This document shows positions 37,101-48,800 of a stretch of DNA of 60,000 bases, piece after piece. The notes below the pieces were generated by a model. The model worked only from the letters and a program-made list of their open reading frames with translations, was not told where the DNA came from and searched no databases. The stretch's first letter is position 1. The number at the start of each line of letters is the position of its first letter. The DNA is from Membranipora membranacea (taxonomy: Eukaryota > Bryozoa > Gymnolaemata > Cheilostomatida > Membraniporidae). Both the position numbers and the translations under genes were made by a program. Location: assembly GCA_914767715.1 (NCBI GenBank), contig OU612075.1, positions 10,232,001 to 10,292,000 on the forward strand, given 5' to 3'.

Positions 37101-40100
37101 CCACTCATTTTATTGCGAATGACAAGGCAGGCAGTGCAAATATTAACTAGAGTTAAGTTTAGCGAGCACCAATCTTCACTAGCAATAGTGGGGTTTTAGA
37201 TAAAGCAATGAGGTAGAGGAAATACAAGCTTACCATAAAAATTCACATTTTTAAGCTTGTTGCCTGTTATATCTTACCTTTGTCGTTATTTTGAAATATA
37301 ACTTGAGTTTGAGAGTCTTTGAATCTGAAAGACATTATGGTTGATCCTTCACTCCAATATAACATGTCTTTGTTCCTCTGTATATGAGTAATATTGTTTA
37401 GTACAGGAGCGGTAGGTATTGTTATAGTCATCTCACTGCGGATATCAATCATGTACAGTTTAGCTGACCCATCTGCTTTGTAATCAGATACCACTGCTGA
37501 ATATGGTTCGCTGAGGCTTTTAGTATCTGAACAAAAACATTGTGTATCAAAATATGAGAGATTTAGTAAGAGTTGTCCTCTTTTAAGGTAGTAAAAGATA
37601 ACTCTGAGTCACAGTCTATGAAACCCATGTTAGAACAATCTTTGCCGGGATCTTGCTAAACTATTGTCAAAACTGTTGCATTGCCCTTTTTTCACTGAGT
37701 CACTAATGACATGCCAATAGTGAAATTGTAGGCTTTGTTATGGTATGCTTATACAATATTTCCCATCTATCGCTTACAAAAAAAGCTTATAACAAAAGGT
37801 CAGGAAACGTGGTGAGAAACCCTAGTGTAGATAATAGCAGGAACAGGCTTATCTAATTAAAATAGCTTCCATTCTTATAAATACGATTTGATTCTGTTTC
37901 CACAAATAGCTCAACAACAGAGTGTAGCTTATGTTCAGAAGACAAGGGAAAGTTGGCATAATACCTAGCTTACCCAGAATTACACTTCAACGTCTTTTTG
38001 AATTATAAGAAAAGTTGGTTGTATTTTCTGTTACCACATGCTTACCCAGAATTACACTTCAACGTCTTTTTGAATTATAAGAAAAGTTGGTTGTATTTTC
38101 TGTTACCACATGCTTACCAAGAATTACATTTCAACGCCTTTTTGAATTATAAGAAAAGTTGATTGTATTTTCTGTTACCACATGCTTACCCAGAATGCAA
38201 CTTCTTAGATCAGACTGTAGTTTGTATCCAAACTGACAGCCACATTGATGTGTTGGTATGACTTGATTCTCCACTATATCATCTTCTGCAGTAACCATTG
38301 CACAGTAACAAAACATCTCACATCCACCATTATCTTCAGAGCATTCATCTAAAATCATAAAATAATTCGAATCCTGATAATTATTCTAAAACCTGAGAAT
38401 TTGCTGTTACCAGCGACTCCAGACCGCTTTTGTCAAGTTTTTAATTTTACTATGTTTCTTAGTTTTGTACAAGACTCAATCAAATTCCAAAGACGACCAT
38501 TGACTTTGTCATCCAGTCAGTTTAAGTTGTGCAAGTGCTAGTTTGTGGCATCCATTTTCAAAGAATTAGATAGATGGATGCCGCAAACTCACAGCCATAT
38601 GAGCACATGAGTTATGAGCACAACATGTCATCCTGTCACATGGCCTGCGACAATAAGAGGCAGGTAGCCCTTGTCTCCTGGGGTACCTTCACAAATTTCC
38701 CCGGTACACATACTGTGAAAGTCAGCACCAAACAAACATCCTAGCAATTTCCAGTTAATAGACATGAATTGCAAAAAAAAAAGGCTGATAGATAGATTTA
38801 TTTCCATCACTGACAAGTTGAAAAATGTCGTCAAATTTGATGCCAATACTGTCAAATATGAGAAATTAGAGGCATAGAATACAAACCTCTGCTAAATTGT
38901 AAAAAGACACATACTGTTGAGTGGAGTTTGTGAATAGCCATCATACATGATAAGAGAATGGGGTGTAGCCCTCAGGTGAGAGATTGCCTTGTTCTGTTGA
39001 TAAGCTGATAATGCAGTTACTCTGATCATCAATGAGTTACCAATGCTGTTAGCAACCAGTAGGTAGTTCTAAAAGAGTAGTATTAAGCACAGGATGCAAG
39101 TCTTTCAAAATCAAATCATCACGTTTTGTCAACTAAACACGAATAAATTAATCAGGTTTGATTAGGTCCTTTTTTTTCAATAAATATACATGTATAAGAG
39201 TATAGTGCTGATTGTCGTAAATGAATAGGTCATTCATGATGGGAAGATCCTGATGGCTCAAAAATTTGATCCCGTTGATTATTTATTATTTCATAGTCGG
39301 TGCGTGCGTTTAAACAAACTTTCATATCATTTATAGGGATACTTTTTCTATAATGTGACTACCATGTTACAATATGATTCACAAAAAAAACTCACCACAC
39401 TGAAGTCAATGCTGAATGAGGCACAGTTCTTGATTGCTGGACCAAACTGAGACTGAACTCTGGTTTTGAGATCATATACACCAATCACGCAGGTACTGTT
39501 AGGTAGATTGTCGATCCAGTAGAGTTTGCTGTTTACAAAGTCTAAGGCTAAGTCCTGTGGTCTCAGTAGATCATCATGAACCAGTATTTCCGCATCAGCG
39601 ATGGCCGATCCAAAGAGGGGAGACTTTCTTATTGTAGCTTCAGTTTCCGCATACATGATAGCATAAAAACATCTAGAAAATTTCCAAAAATTTGACTGGA
39701 TGGTCCTATAACTGCGATGTATCAAGTTATATAATGAGGGTCCAGACAAATTGTGGGAAGGAGGATGTTTCTCAGGCAATAAAACTGATTTAAACTCAAT
39801 CAAAACCTGAGCAGGGTAAGGAAGTTTTCCCCTTTTCAATTTCATCAAAAAGGCTTCAGATTCCAGATTGTTGAAAAAAAATGAAGTGTTTTCAAAATTT
39901 AAAAATCTTTTAAATTTATTCTAAAAATCTTTGAATTTTATTTAAAGATCTTTTAAAAGCGTTTATCATCTTTTATTGAGGGTGGCAAGCGAATTATTGT
40001 TGTGCCAAGGAAAGCTGATAGATGTAAAAATCTGAAGTAAGTATTGCCTAGCAGCCACCATAATTTCTTTTTTGAAGTTTGAGATTTGACAAGTTGTTGT

Positions 40101-42106
40101 CTATCTCCATGGAGGCAATGTTTAGTTTCGTAGCTCATAATAATTTTACTAGTATGTGTTCCACTGCTGTAAAGCAGTCTCAATATGGCTAACACAGACA
40201 CTTGTATTTTGGCAAGATGTTATTTCTGCTTTAACATAATATAGTTACAGATGCATCGACTCACCCTTCTTGAGAATGAACTTGGAGCGACTTTGGAATC
40301 AAGCTCCCGTTATATATGACAGCTATGTTGACATCTGGCAGCTGGCTGCGGTCAGTAGAGTGATCCAATTTGACAGCATAAATTACTCCTTTCTCCTCAG
40401 CTACATATACTATATCTGATACCCAATCAACATCCAATGAACTAAAAATAGAATGATGAGAAGAAAATAAGGGGAGGAGTGAACATAACACCACTCCCAC
40501 TCTCTCTAACCCTTAGCTTTGCGCAAGGGAAATATATATATAACTTCTGAGGCAGCACGCAACCATTTTAGCATTTTCATTCAAACTAGTTTAAGAGCTC
40601 AAACGGTTGCAAAAACTTATCTGTGGCATTCCATGATCAAACATTTCAAGAGAGGAAATGGAATGCCACAAACTTGAATTTGAGGCAGTTTGAGCACTGA
40701 AACTTAATACGCACCAGTACATCCTTTATTGTGCATATATTCTGTATACGTTTCCTATTCTACAATATCTGGTAGGTAGCCTTTCCTATTTGAAGGAAAA
40801 CGTTTGTTTAAACTTTCTAACTGTATTCTTTGAATGCAGTTAGTGGCATTTCGGCAGTGGTTAAAAAGGGAATGCCCTGCACAGCAAACTGGACCAATGT
40901 TAGTCCGGGAGAAAAGCCTTCTATAGCATCAAAACAGGCAAATTTGATATATTTTTTTGGGTGGCTAAGCTACAGTGCCTGATTGAAACCATTAATATTA
41001 CCTGATACCAAAGCTGCCGATACCATGACCAGTTTTCAGTACAGGATGGTGTCTAAGCGTCTGGCTGCTGGTCTGGTTATCTGATAGGTAGAGCATATTT
41101 ACAGTTCTGCTTGTAGCTTCACTGAATACTATGTACTTCTGCTGATAGTTGCATGCAACGTTTTCCCATCTAGTACAGAATATAAGAAAAACAAATAGAT
41201 GTCAGCAACATTTGAAGCTATGCAAGCGAAAGTTGTAGCAAATCTATTTACTATATACTACAGTATGGTTTTCTGTCGATAAAAGCCCTGTTGGTAGTTC
41301 AACCGCTCATTTGGCTACAAGTGCAAGTTTGCGGCATCCCAGTATCATGGAATTACAATTGATCGCAATCGTCGTTATACTGATGGAATGCCACAAACTT
41401 GCACTGCAAGAAATTGATCATTTTAAAGTCAATGTCAGATTTTGGTCAGCGCAGGAGTGAACATCTTTGACAAAGGAAAAAATTAATGCACATCCTTATA
41501 TTGAGGAGAGGAAGTGGAGAACATACCTTAGCCTCTCTCTGGGAATGTCAGTAATGCTGACCCCTGAATGAGAAAATAGCCATTGATTGGGATCCCCAGG
41601 TATCACAAGAAAATGTGTTTGCTCTGGAGTTGTGCTCCTTGTGTTAGCTGTCATAATAAGTTGTCTTTGGTGTGATAAGTATGGTTCAGCACCTACAATA
41701 TATGTTTCCTATTTACAAATGATAGTATGCACCTCATTCCAATATATTGCCTCATACTAAAACTAAAAAGTGAATCCAATATTTTAATGGTGAGAAAGAA
41801 TATCTAAATTTTACAAGTAGGCGCGTAGCTGAATTTGACCTTAGCCTGTCTTGACGGGCTTTTAGAAGAAAGGCAGCATATGCTCTATTCTATGTATCTC
41901 TGGGAGCAGCATTGCTTAGCAAACCAAGCCAGTAGTGGTTGCACTGCCACTTTTCATATAGAGACCAATATTGTAACGTAATTAGGGCTCTCAACACAAC
42001 ATGGTGGCATGTTAAATACTCTGTGATATAAATAAGTCGAGAATAACTTACCTATGAGTACTATCCCTATAAATAATCCTGCCGTTGCATAGAGAACTTT
42101 TCCCAT
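28165..42106 (-). CDS. Type I receptor: two YWTD propeller-EGF modules, one TM, tyrosine-rich tail
   Basis: Nineteen exons: 42106-42052, 41692-41527, 41169-41002, 40441-40265, 39627-39396, 39068-38915, 38348-38190, 37526-37278, 37041-36888, 36021-35873, 35484-35319, 34876-34764, 34439-34314, 33850-33690, 33392-33161, 32562-32392, 29545-29359, 29100-28974 and 28494-28165. All phases match, giving 1,091 residues. Residues 1 to about 19 are a signal peptide. Propeller 1 runs to residue 317 (SLDVDWVSDIVYVAEEKG, LALDFVNSKLYWID), and EGF 1 is at 318-370 (ECSEDNGGCEMFC). Propeller 2 runs to about 648, followed by a Cys-rich EGF-like exon. The TM is about 712-737. The ~350-residue tail has YADI, YELI, VYNAP, SYANC, LYADTE, DYLSP and IYEDIEP. 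YWTD-EGF pairs are typical of LRP5/6 and LDL-receptor relatives, but LDLa repeats, NPxY and clear PPPSPxS motifs are absent. The exon 5 acceptor (after ACAATAAG) was chosen by phase and is the weakest junction. Ligand and pathway are unknown. Confidence 0.88.
28617..28660. repeat. Perfect 20-base hairpin
   Basis: TTTAGCCTTTAGTGCATGCA is exactly inverted after a TTTC loop. It lies in the intron between the last two exons of the YWTD receptor. It is short for a microRNA precursor. Confidence 0.85.
28732..28929. repeat. MITE-like element, CTAGAGGAG family (best copy)
   Basis: The left end ACCCTAGAGGAG (28732-28743) and right end CTCCTCTAGGGT (28918-28929) are perfect 12-base inverted repeats. 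The interior holds a looser palindrome (GCTCAGGCTGG... / AACTGAGCACAGGC). It ends about 45 bases before exon 18 of the YWTD receptor. No coding potential. Confidence 0.85.
30391..31227 (+). CDS. Secreted D8C-domain (uromodulin/GP2-type) protein, intronless and nested
   Basis: A single open frame of 278 codons. The ATG at 30391 begins a clear signal peptide (MKLLHLLTLVTLFGLVQSG). A charged segment with YDELMDELISCRNKNRPR follows, then a Thr/Ala-rich, probably O-glycosylated linker (residues ~95-145). The C-terminal ~135 residues match the D8C domain found in uromodulin, GP2 and oncoprotein-induced-transcript-3: ECQDALNFTESWR, YACDL...VWFRFSGDGGSRI, CGTQAPMWSNGTIPE, VIRC and the final NTCQGAFC. 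No zona pellucida domain or GPI signal follows, so the protein is probably soluble. The gene lies on the opposite strand inside the 2,846-base intron between exons 16 and 17 of the YWTD receptor. Lack of introns, unlike all its neighbours, suggests retroposition or intron loss. Confidence 0.88.
   Translation: MKLLHLLTLVTLFGLVQSGIINKLSADTELAAYTDRVRIIYSLLAEECPGWRQHDLQKRNALGSDYLDVEMRLYDELMDELISCRNKNRPRPTEAKPTPTTAKFSTATTTLTSTATTSTATTVAPTTATAAPTTTETETLQPIECQDALNFTESWRLDHTGQDLKAGGPHSTNGYACDLHTKVWFRFSGDGGSRILDRCAPNLSCGTQAPMWSNGTIPETVGERVETRFYWSCDASVSARLSVIRCSAEPDDFVYRHYYFEEHRRYANTCQGAFCGMN
32811..32985. repeat. MITE-like element, CTAGAGGAG family
   Basis: The left end ACTTAGAGGAG and right end CTCCTCTAGGGTAC are imperfect inverted repeats. 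The interior has GTTAGCTAAAG and CAGCACAATTTGG. It lies in a YWTD receptor intron. Confidence 0.7.
33022..33148. repeat. Fold-back element, AGTTTGATCCAGT family
   Basis: The strong hairpin CCCCTTTCACTGGTCACGCC / GGCGTGACCAGTTGAAGGGG lies within outer arms ending in AACTGGATCAAACTTG. It sits beside exon 15 of the YWTD receptor, its edge 13 bases from the donor side. Confidence 0.8.
33498..33689 (-). other. Open intron directly after the transmembrane exon of the YWTD receptor
   Basis: Past the donor after base 33690 the frame stays open for 63 codons to a stop at 33498-33500. Retaining this intron would give a receptor with a short, basic, Ser/Gln-containing tail (SPSQIRSLLRLLSGKNYHKL) and none of the tyrosine motifs. 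The evidence is only the open frame, so it may be chance. Confidence 0.3.
35115..35287. repeat. MITE-like element, GATTGGCTG / CAGCCAATC family, copy 1
   Basis: The left end GATTTGCTGATGTGTGGGAA and right end CTCCAACCAGCCAATC are inverted. Inner motifs GCACCTATTGAGAT and ATCGATAGGTACTTT-like sequence are shared with the copy at 36693. It ends about 30 bases from exon 11 of the YWTD receptor. Confidence 0.75.
36693..36862. repeat. MITE-like element, GATTGGCTG / CAGCCAATC family, copy 2
   Basis: The left end GATTGGCTGTTGGGTGGGAA...GCCAATGCCAGGT pairs with the right end ACCTGGCATTGGC...CATCAGCCAATC. It ends about 25 bases from exon 9 of the YWTD receptor. A smaller palindrome, ATCTAATTCAAAATatcATTTTGAATTAGAT, sits upstream at about 36181. 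Confidence 0.8.
37968..38183. repeat. Three 72-base tandem repeats containing copies of a splice donor
   Basis: Units 37968-38039, 38040-38111 and 38112-38183 lie immediately downstream (minus sense) of exon 7 of the YWTD receptor. The first two look identical, and the third has a few changes. Each carries the donor context of the exon: on the minus strand TTCTGG|GTAAGCATG in two units and TTCTTGGTAAGCATG in the third. Confidence 0.9.
38531..38595. repeat. Fold-back element, GTGGCATTCC family
   Basis: AGTTTGTGGCATCCAT and ATGGATGCCGCAAACT are near-perfect inverted repeats. The element lies in an intron of the YWTD receptor. Confidence 0.75.
40590..40700. repeat. Fold-back element, GTGGCATTCC family
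   Basis: GCTCAAACGG...TGTGGCATTCCA and TGGAATGCCACAAACTTG...CAGTTTGAGC form inverted arms. The element is intronic in the YWTD receptor. Confidence 0.75.
41320..41405. repeat. Fold-back element, GTGGCATTCC family
   Basis: AGTGCAAGTTTGCGGCATCCC and GGAATGCCACAAACTTGCACT are inverted arms of 21 bases with about two mismatches. The element is intronic in the YWTD receptor and is the clearest member of this family here. Confidence 0.8.
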
Positions 42107-45100
42107 ATTTCATAGCAAAATGAGCCTGAAGTCTGAGCACCTCACACATAAAGTGAATTTCAATTTTATCCTTTCAAAGTGACAGTAATAAACAGTCAAC
42201 AAAAACAAAGTGGGATATAATTGGTGCTGTAGACAATATCCATGGTGATTATAAGCGCTGATGAAGAATTTAACTTCAGTGAAGAATTCAACGCACTGAC
42301 TGACTTTTAGTTTTTCATAATTATGATTGATGACTCATTAATAGAGCAGAATTAACTCAAACAAAGGTTCTTCTTCCCCCTTTAAACCAGAATAGTCTTG
42401 TGCCTATTAGGCACTGGACACTAAGGTAGCAACGGCTAACATCAGTATGATGGATGGGGGGACTTTCAATCAGAATGTTATTTCAAGAAAAAATCTTGTC
42501 ACCACCTTCTCCTATAGCTCATTTGGTAGCTCATAATATATAGTACCATATTGAGCAGTGAACCATTTTATAGTGAGAACAGTAAGGAGTGGTTTGTAAT
42601 CTAGTTCAACAGTTAAGACTTCTTGGTGAGGATAACTTCCTCAAGGACCTAAGCTCTCACATTTATAGGTTGTCACTGAGTATCGAGTTTCATACAGCTA
42701 CGAAATATCATCTACAGCTCGGTAAATTAGAGGACATCGATCAACAAGACAGGGTTTTAAAGCAGAACTAGAAAGAATTTATTGACAAAATTTGTAAACA
42801 AGAACTGTAAAAAACTGAAACAATGAGTAATCCTCTTTTTTGGTGAAAATAGCACAACTATTTTGCAGTATTTCTTTTCTCATTTTTGCTTTGAACGTGT
42901 GAAATAAAGTAATTAAATTGAACTAGATACAACTTGTAAAGTACTGGGTTTTTTTCATCAAGATGCCACAATGCTCTCTAAACTGTCACACAAGTCATGG
43001 AAGACATAAAAACATAGCAGAAACCTCAGTATTATAGCTAGTTCAGATTGATAAACGGGTAAGCCATCAGTCCCCGACCTCAACTCGAAAAACAAAATCG
43101 AAATAAACGGAGAGAAAAATATTATTATTATGTTCTTGCACCAGCGGTTTTTAATACAGGAGAGTAAAATTTAAACTGTTGCTTGCTACTAATTATTAAC
43201 CATATCAGAACAAAAATTCTGTAAATGTTGACAAAAGCATAACACAAGTAAAGCATCAAAAATAATTGTAATATTTTCAATTGATGTTGTTATTATAATC
43301 ATTTTACATTGCTTGTCACAAAGATGGGGGAACTCACTAAAACCCTTTGAGCAGAGTTGCAGCCACACTGGTGACTACTGCACAATTTCAAGCTCATGAC
43401 AACATATTTTCTCCTATTTTTTTACTTTTTTTCTGTAGGAATATTAACTTTGTAAACAAAAAAATGCAACGTAAGATTCCAAAAAACTGAATATAGATTG
43501 AATGTCTTGAAGAAAAAGCCCACTCATATCCGACTAGGCCACAATGTATACAAATAATTTTTTTTGGGTAAATTTTTTCAAAACGTTTTTCAAGAGTAGT
43601 AGTAATAATACGGAAATAATATTGTGTTTTATATAATGCCAAAAATCTAGCAACTCACAAAATAGTAGTAATTCTTAATGAAATAGAAGACAAAAAAATA
43701 AATCTGAGCCCCCATGCCAGCCAACAGGACATGGTCATGGCATTGCGGCGATTATGGTAATTTTTGATAAAGACTAAAGCTGTTGGTTGGATTTTGCCGT
43801 TATATAAACATATAACATGCAGCACATAAAGAACAAGAAAAAATATACCAAATAGACAATTTGAGTGAGTTTTTATGGATAGAATAGCACTGTATAACGA
43901 TTACTATTAGTATTTATTGGTTAGTATAAGAATGGCATTTAACATTACCACACATGTTTCCTTCTGCAAATCGACGGGATATCAAAGGTAACCTTCTGAA
44001 AGCATGGGAAACTCACAAGCAAGCTGGAGACTATCGCGAAAACACCTGGCAGGCCTGCGTACATTGTGGCAACGATGAGGGGAATTAGTGATAAAAAGCA
44101 CCGAAATACAGTATAACATAGATAGGACTGATAAAATCCAGCAGGTGCCTGTGTGAGCCTCACAAACGCTGCTACCGACCTTCACCTTGATAGCCAAACC
44201 TTAACCGACCAATCACTAAATCGCACACATCACCCAAGAATAGAACGGACGCAGTAAAATACAACTAAATAACCCATGGAATGAATACAGAATTGTCTAA
44301 CTGAGCTAGAATTATAATCAGATTTAATACCAAATATCAGGTTGTACACGAAAACTAGTATTTACCAAATACTGCATATAACCATATGGATGTAAATAAA
44401 CAAAATAGAATTATATAATAGGTAAGCTTTTTGTAATTGTAATATGCCGTGACTGTCAGCCACAAAGATCTCCAAAACATGGAGCTTTAGCTCTTTTTTT
44501 TTATATAAGTTTTTTTCAGATACTATTTTAGATTTTTTGAGAGAAAAAAAACAAAATTTTAAACTATTTAAGGTCCAAAAAAGGCCAAAATAAAGATGTA
44601 GTCGGATTTTGTATATACACAGAATGGCTGGGGAAGCAATTATTGCATAATATAAAGTGGGTGAAGACACAAAAATCTCAGTGTCAATCACCAAAAGAAA
44701 AAATCTGTAACTGTAATAACATAGTAATAAAAACAGGTTCTGCACCGATAAAGCAGTGCAATAGTGCCTGCGGCTTTTGAGGGTTATGACATGCGAGAAA
44801 ATTTGGTCGATTTCTGTTAGTAAAATGGTGGAAGCGTCTTCAAGTTTTCTTAATTTTTAATTTAAATTTAAAGAAGGTTTTGCACTTAAGTTTTTTTCTT
44901 GTGCTAGATTGTCATCAATATAAAGATCCTGTAGTTGTAACACATTGTTTTTCAGCCCTACTTCTCAAACCTATTTTACTCTGTGTGTGTGTCAAGTTTT
45001 AAGCTTTTTTAAGGGGTATATGAATATCGATATTGCAGGTATATAACATAATATACGAGTGATTTGGCATCAAAAGTGAAAACGAGTTGTAAACACTGGT

Positions 45101-45828
45101 ATTTATAGATTGATTGTGACGTTATAAGGTAAATAGCTTTACAAAGCTGCTGCAGCGGGTGGTGGGCCGAGTTAAAATCTCTTAATAAACCGAGTCGTAG
45201 AACCCAAACCCGCGGTGCACATGAAGTAAATATGAGTAGAGAAGGGAGAGTGTCTATTGCATGCTTGTAAACCTTAGATTAATGATATGAGCGAACAACG
45301 CGACTCAGCCAACCTCTTAGTAATAATAACAATGATCCAGCCTCCTAAAGCAGAGAGTATTCATGAGATCTTCAAACAAACCATAGCTGAGAATCTGTCA
45401 TCGTCGCCGAAAGACTCAACATATTACTAGTAGAAGGTAAACCCAAACAATATAGCCTGGCTAACTTAAATCAACTGCTGCATCACAAAATAACTAATGA
45501 AAAAAACGAAGAGAAACAACTTTCTTACACAAGTCAGAACTCTTAGAGCGCACTCTATGAGAAATAACCCGGAATAAGAAACTCAGAGCGCAATGCTGAC
45601 AAATACTGATTAATCATAGCAGTAACAGGTAATACAAAAAGAAATGTGTAGGAACGGGCAAGTACCAATGGCTAATTATATGGTAGAATAATAATAAGAC
45701 TAAATAGACAGCAACTAACTAACTCGTTACTTGTTGCTGATGGAGCCGCCACTTTGGCCTGATGTGATCACTACATTGATCAACTTCTCATTTGCCCTGT
45801 TGTAGTTTGAGAGAAGAAAGCAGCACAC
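42107..45828. other. Region between the YWTD receptor and the Brat-like gene
   Basis: AT-rich DNA with the promoter side of the receptor and the 3' flank of the Brat-like gene. Apart from the coding-like fragment at 45287-45546 I see no supported gene. Minus-strand open frames at 43394-43642, 43945-44163 and 44362-44745 are rich in Phe/Leu/Cys/Tyr, as AT-rich noise usually is, and show no domain. Confidence 0.5.
45287..45546 (+). pseudogene. Short coding-like fragment broken by a frame change
   Basis: An ATG at 45287 opens 47 codons with protein-like composition (MSEQRDSANLL, AESIHEIFKQ) up to a TAG at 45428-45430. Overlapping that stop, a different frame runs on to 45546 with similar polar composition (LANLNQLLHHKITNEKNEEK). 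It could be a degenerate mobile-element or retrocopy fragment, an exon pair, or chance. I do not recognise the family. Confidence 0.25.
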
Positions 45829-48800
45829 TTAGCTGATGTATAGAGTGTTGAGGACAAGCACATGGTGATTGTTCTTAGCTAGCGTCACCACATATCCTTC
45901 TGATGTTATCTTTAGTCCACAGCATCTGCTCACCTTCACATAAGGGCACTCAAACTCACCTATAATAAAATTTACATAGCATAATAATATAATGTTGCGC
46001 ACTTTGGAGTTGCCCTTTACTGCATATGAAATATCAAAGAGTAGATTACTCCAAATTAGTTCCCAAAAACCAAACATCAAGTTTATATTTTTCTCGATAT
46101 CAACAGCATATACATCTGCTAGTAGCCAATGCTCATGACATATTTGACCAGGTACCTGGTAACTACTTAACCAGTAACAGATGTATTAACAAGTCTTTGT
46201 AGAGAATAAGTGATGATATAACATTTATTAGGTCAACATGCTCGTCTGTTTGGTATATACATCTTATTGTGTCCGATTCAACTAACCAATGAGAGAGCCA
46301 TCTCTCTGGAATACAGCCACATGGAAGCGATTACCATGGCTGTCTCCTACCAGTATATCTCCCGCGTCTGATATGTCTATACCATTAGGGAAGTTTGTGA
46401 TCGAGTCTGTACCGATACGTCTCTGGAACTGTCCATCATCATTGAACACGACTACGCAGTGTCCCTAAAGTTACAAGAAGGAATCACTGCGTACAAATCA
46501 TGAACAATTAGGTTGTCATCTTGGTCGAGTAAAGCAATGTAACAAAGTTAAGAAGCAATAGCATATTTTTTTGGGATTCGGGCAGTAGAGACAGATTCCT
46601 CAACAATTTAGGATATGAAACAGGAGTGCCTTCAACAATCGCCGCTAAGAATGCCCTGCGGATAACAGTCTCATTATTCAGTTTCTTTGAGTGACCAACG
46701 CTCCACCATCAATGGAAGCTGCAATCCTGGCATGCCTCAAAATCAAGTAGAAGGTTCATGCGCTCACCTTAAAGTCACAGACAAAGTACTCCTTATCAGC
46801 GACAGCGATGTCACTGGGCTCTCTCATGTAGTCAGAGCAGTCAAACCATTTAATCAGATCTCCTCCCTCAGATATAGTGAACACAGTGGGTGATACACTG
46901 TCTACCGCTACTATGTTACCTGTTGATACCAATAGCAGTAATGGATTAACTGGGTATACAATATAAATCCATGCATGGTGATAGACTACAAGGGTCACAT
47001 CATATGGATGCCTAGACTATGACATGAGCATGTTATACCATATGCAGAGTGGTTGCCTTAGCGAACTTTATCGTCAGCTAGAATTGAGTCACAAAAACCT
47101 AGCTGAACTAAACTTTGGCTATTTGTATTAAGCTTGATGCAAACTGACCCTGTTGAGTGATGGCTAAACCAGCCACTATGTCAATATATCTGATGGCTAT
47201 TTTCTTGACAAAGTGTCCGTTCTTAGTGAAGATCTGCATACGGGATCGCTCGTTACCTCTGTCACATATTACATATCTACCTGTGCCTCTCATCACTGCT
47301 ACCTTACGTGGGTACCACAGCTGTCCCTCCTCACGTCCTGAATAACACAAGTATATAATATAATGCATATAATACATATATAATAATGTATTAAAATATT
47401 ATGATATTATGTGATACACACACTAAGATATCAATCTGCACCTTAGCCCTGGGCTTAGTCCATATAAACATTCAATTTATTTGGTAATTTTGTCAAAGAC
47501 AAATTACAATGTGTACAATCATTTGGTATTCTCGTGTATGGTATGATGGGAGCTCGATCATTTAATTTGCGGGGTTTGTTAGGGTGTTGCTCTAACACCA
47601 AACCAAAGGTGTCCCATTAGGTGTGAGCTCATAACTGCGTTTATTCACCCTTGCCCAAAATGCGGGGTAAGTTTCACAACAAACAAGTCATAACACTTTC
47701 CATTACAACACTACAACAGTTGCCTCATCTCACATCAACTATAAATAACAGGTACTGATCATTCTGAGAAAACTCTCCATGATTTCTAACATATTAGTTT
47801 CCAGAATGGCAAACAACACCCTTTTTCTGAGCAATTTTCACAAACCTGGAATACCAAACTGGTATTTGAAGTCACCGCTCTTGTCGAACACTTGAATTCT
47901 GTGATTGTTAGTGTCGGCAACAACAACATCCTCATCTATACCCATACAGAATCCATGTGGTGAGTTAAACTGTCCCTTACTGGGTCCAAGCTGTCCAAAC
48001 TTAGCTCTACAAATTATCAATACATTAATCAATGCCTCCCATAAGGAGCCATGGAAGCAAAAGAAAATAAACTACCCCTATTTACATAACTTTGGCTTCC
48101 ATATCACACACATAACAATTTGTCTGCATGTTGTGTTAAACTAGACAGGTAAAGTAATGAGTTCCAGCTAACCTGATCTGCATGGCGCTCATCTTGCTTC
48201 TGAGAGGGAACTGGTTACTGGAGGGTGGTTGTTGTCCAGGTGTAGGGGAGGTAAATCCACTACCTCCTCCGCCACCAGGAGGCATACTCATGTTAGACTG
48301 TGGACCTCCGGTTCCTAGCGAGCTCATGGTACTCTCCCTTCTCTGTGAAAGAACTGACTCTATGGTGTTACCTTGACCTCCTCGATAACCAGCTGAAGAC
48401 ACTATAGGAGGGCTGAACATTCCACTGCCATGGGACATCTGAAGCTCTATAACAAGATTTAAATGTCACAATTTTTCATTTTGCAGTACTTTACTTCGCT
48501 GTGGTAACTATACATATAGATACTCCTATTTAAATGTTTATGGTGGAAATATTTGTTACTTCAAATTTAATGCAGCGGAACACAAAGTACAAAGTAATTA
48601 AGGAGTTGCACAATCAAGACCTTGCTCTCAACTTTTTCAAATAATTGAAGATACAGTTGGACCTGATGACGTAACTGATGGAATGAGGAAAATAAAATGA
48701 AGCCTGAAATGACTTGGCAAAATGTAGATCATTATTTCAAATGTTCCTAGGAGTGCCAAATCATAGATATTTGATTATGAAAGGATGAGAAATATATATT

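Noticed and set aside
37968-38183. Considered whether the regular 72-base repeats were a CRISPR-like array
   Set aside because: They are contiguous tandem copies without unique spacers, in a eukaryotic intron.
43394-44745. Several minus-strand open frames rich in Phe/Leu/Cys/Tyr
   Set aside because: Composition fits AT-rich non-coding DNA; no domain, start context or splice linkage.
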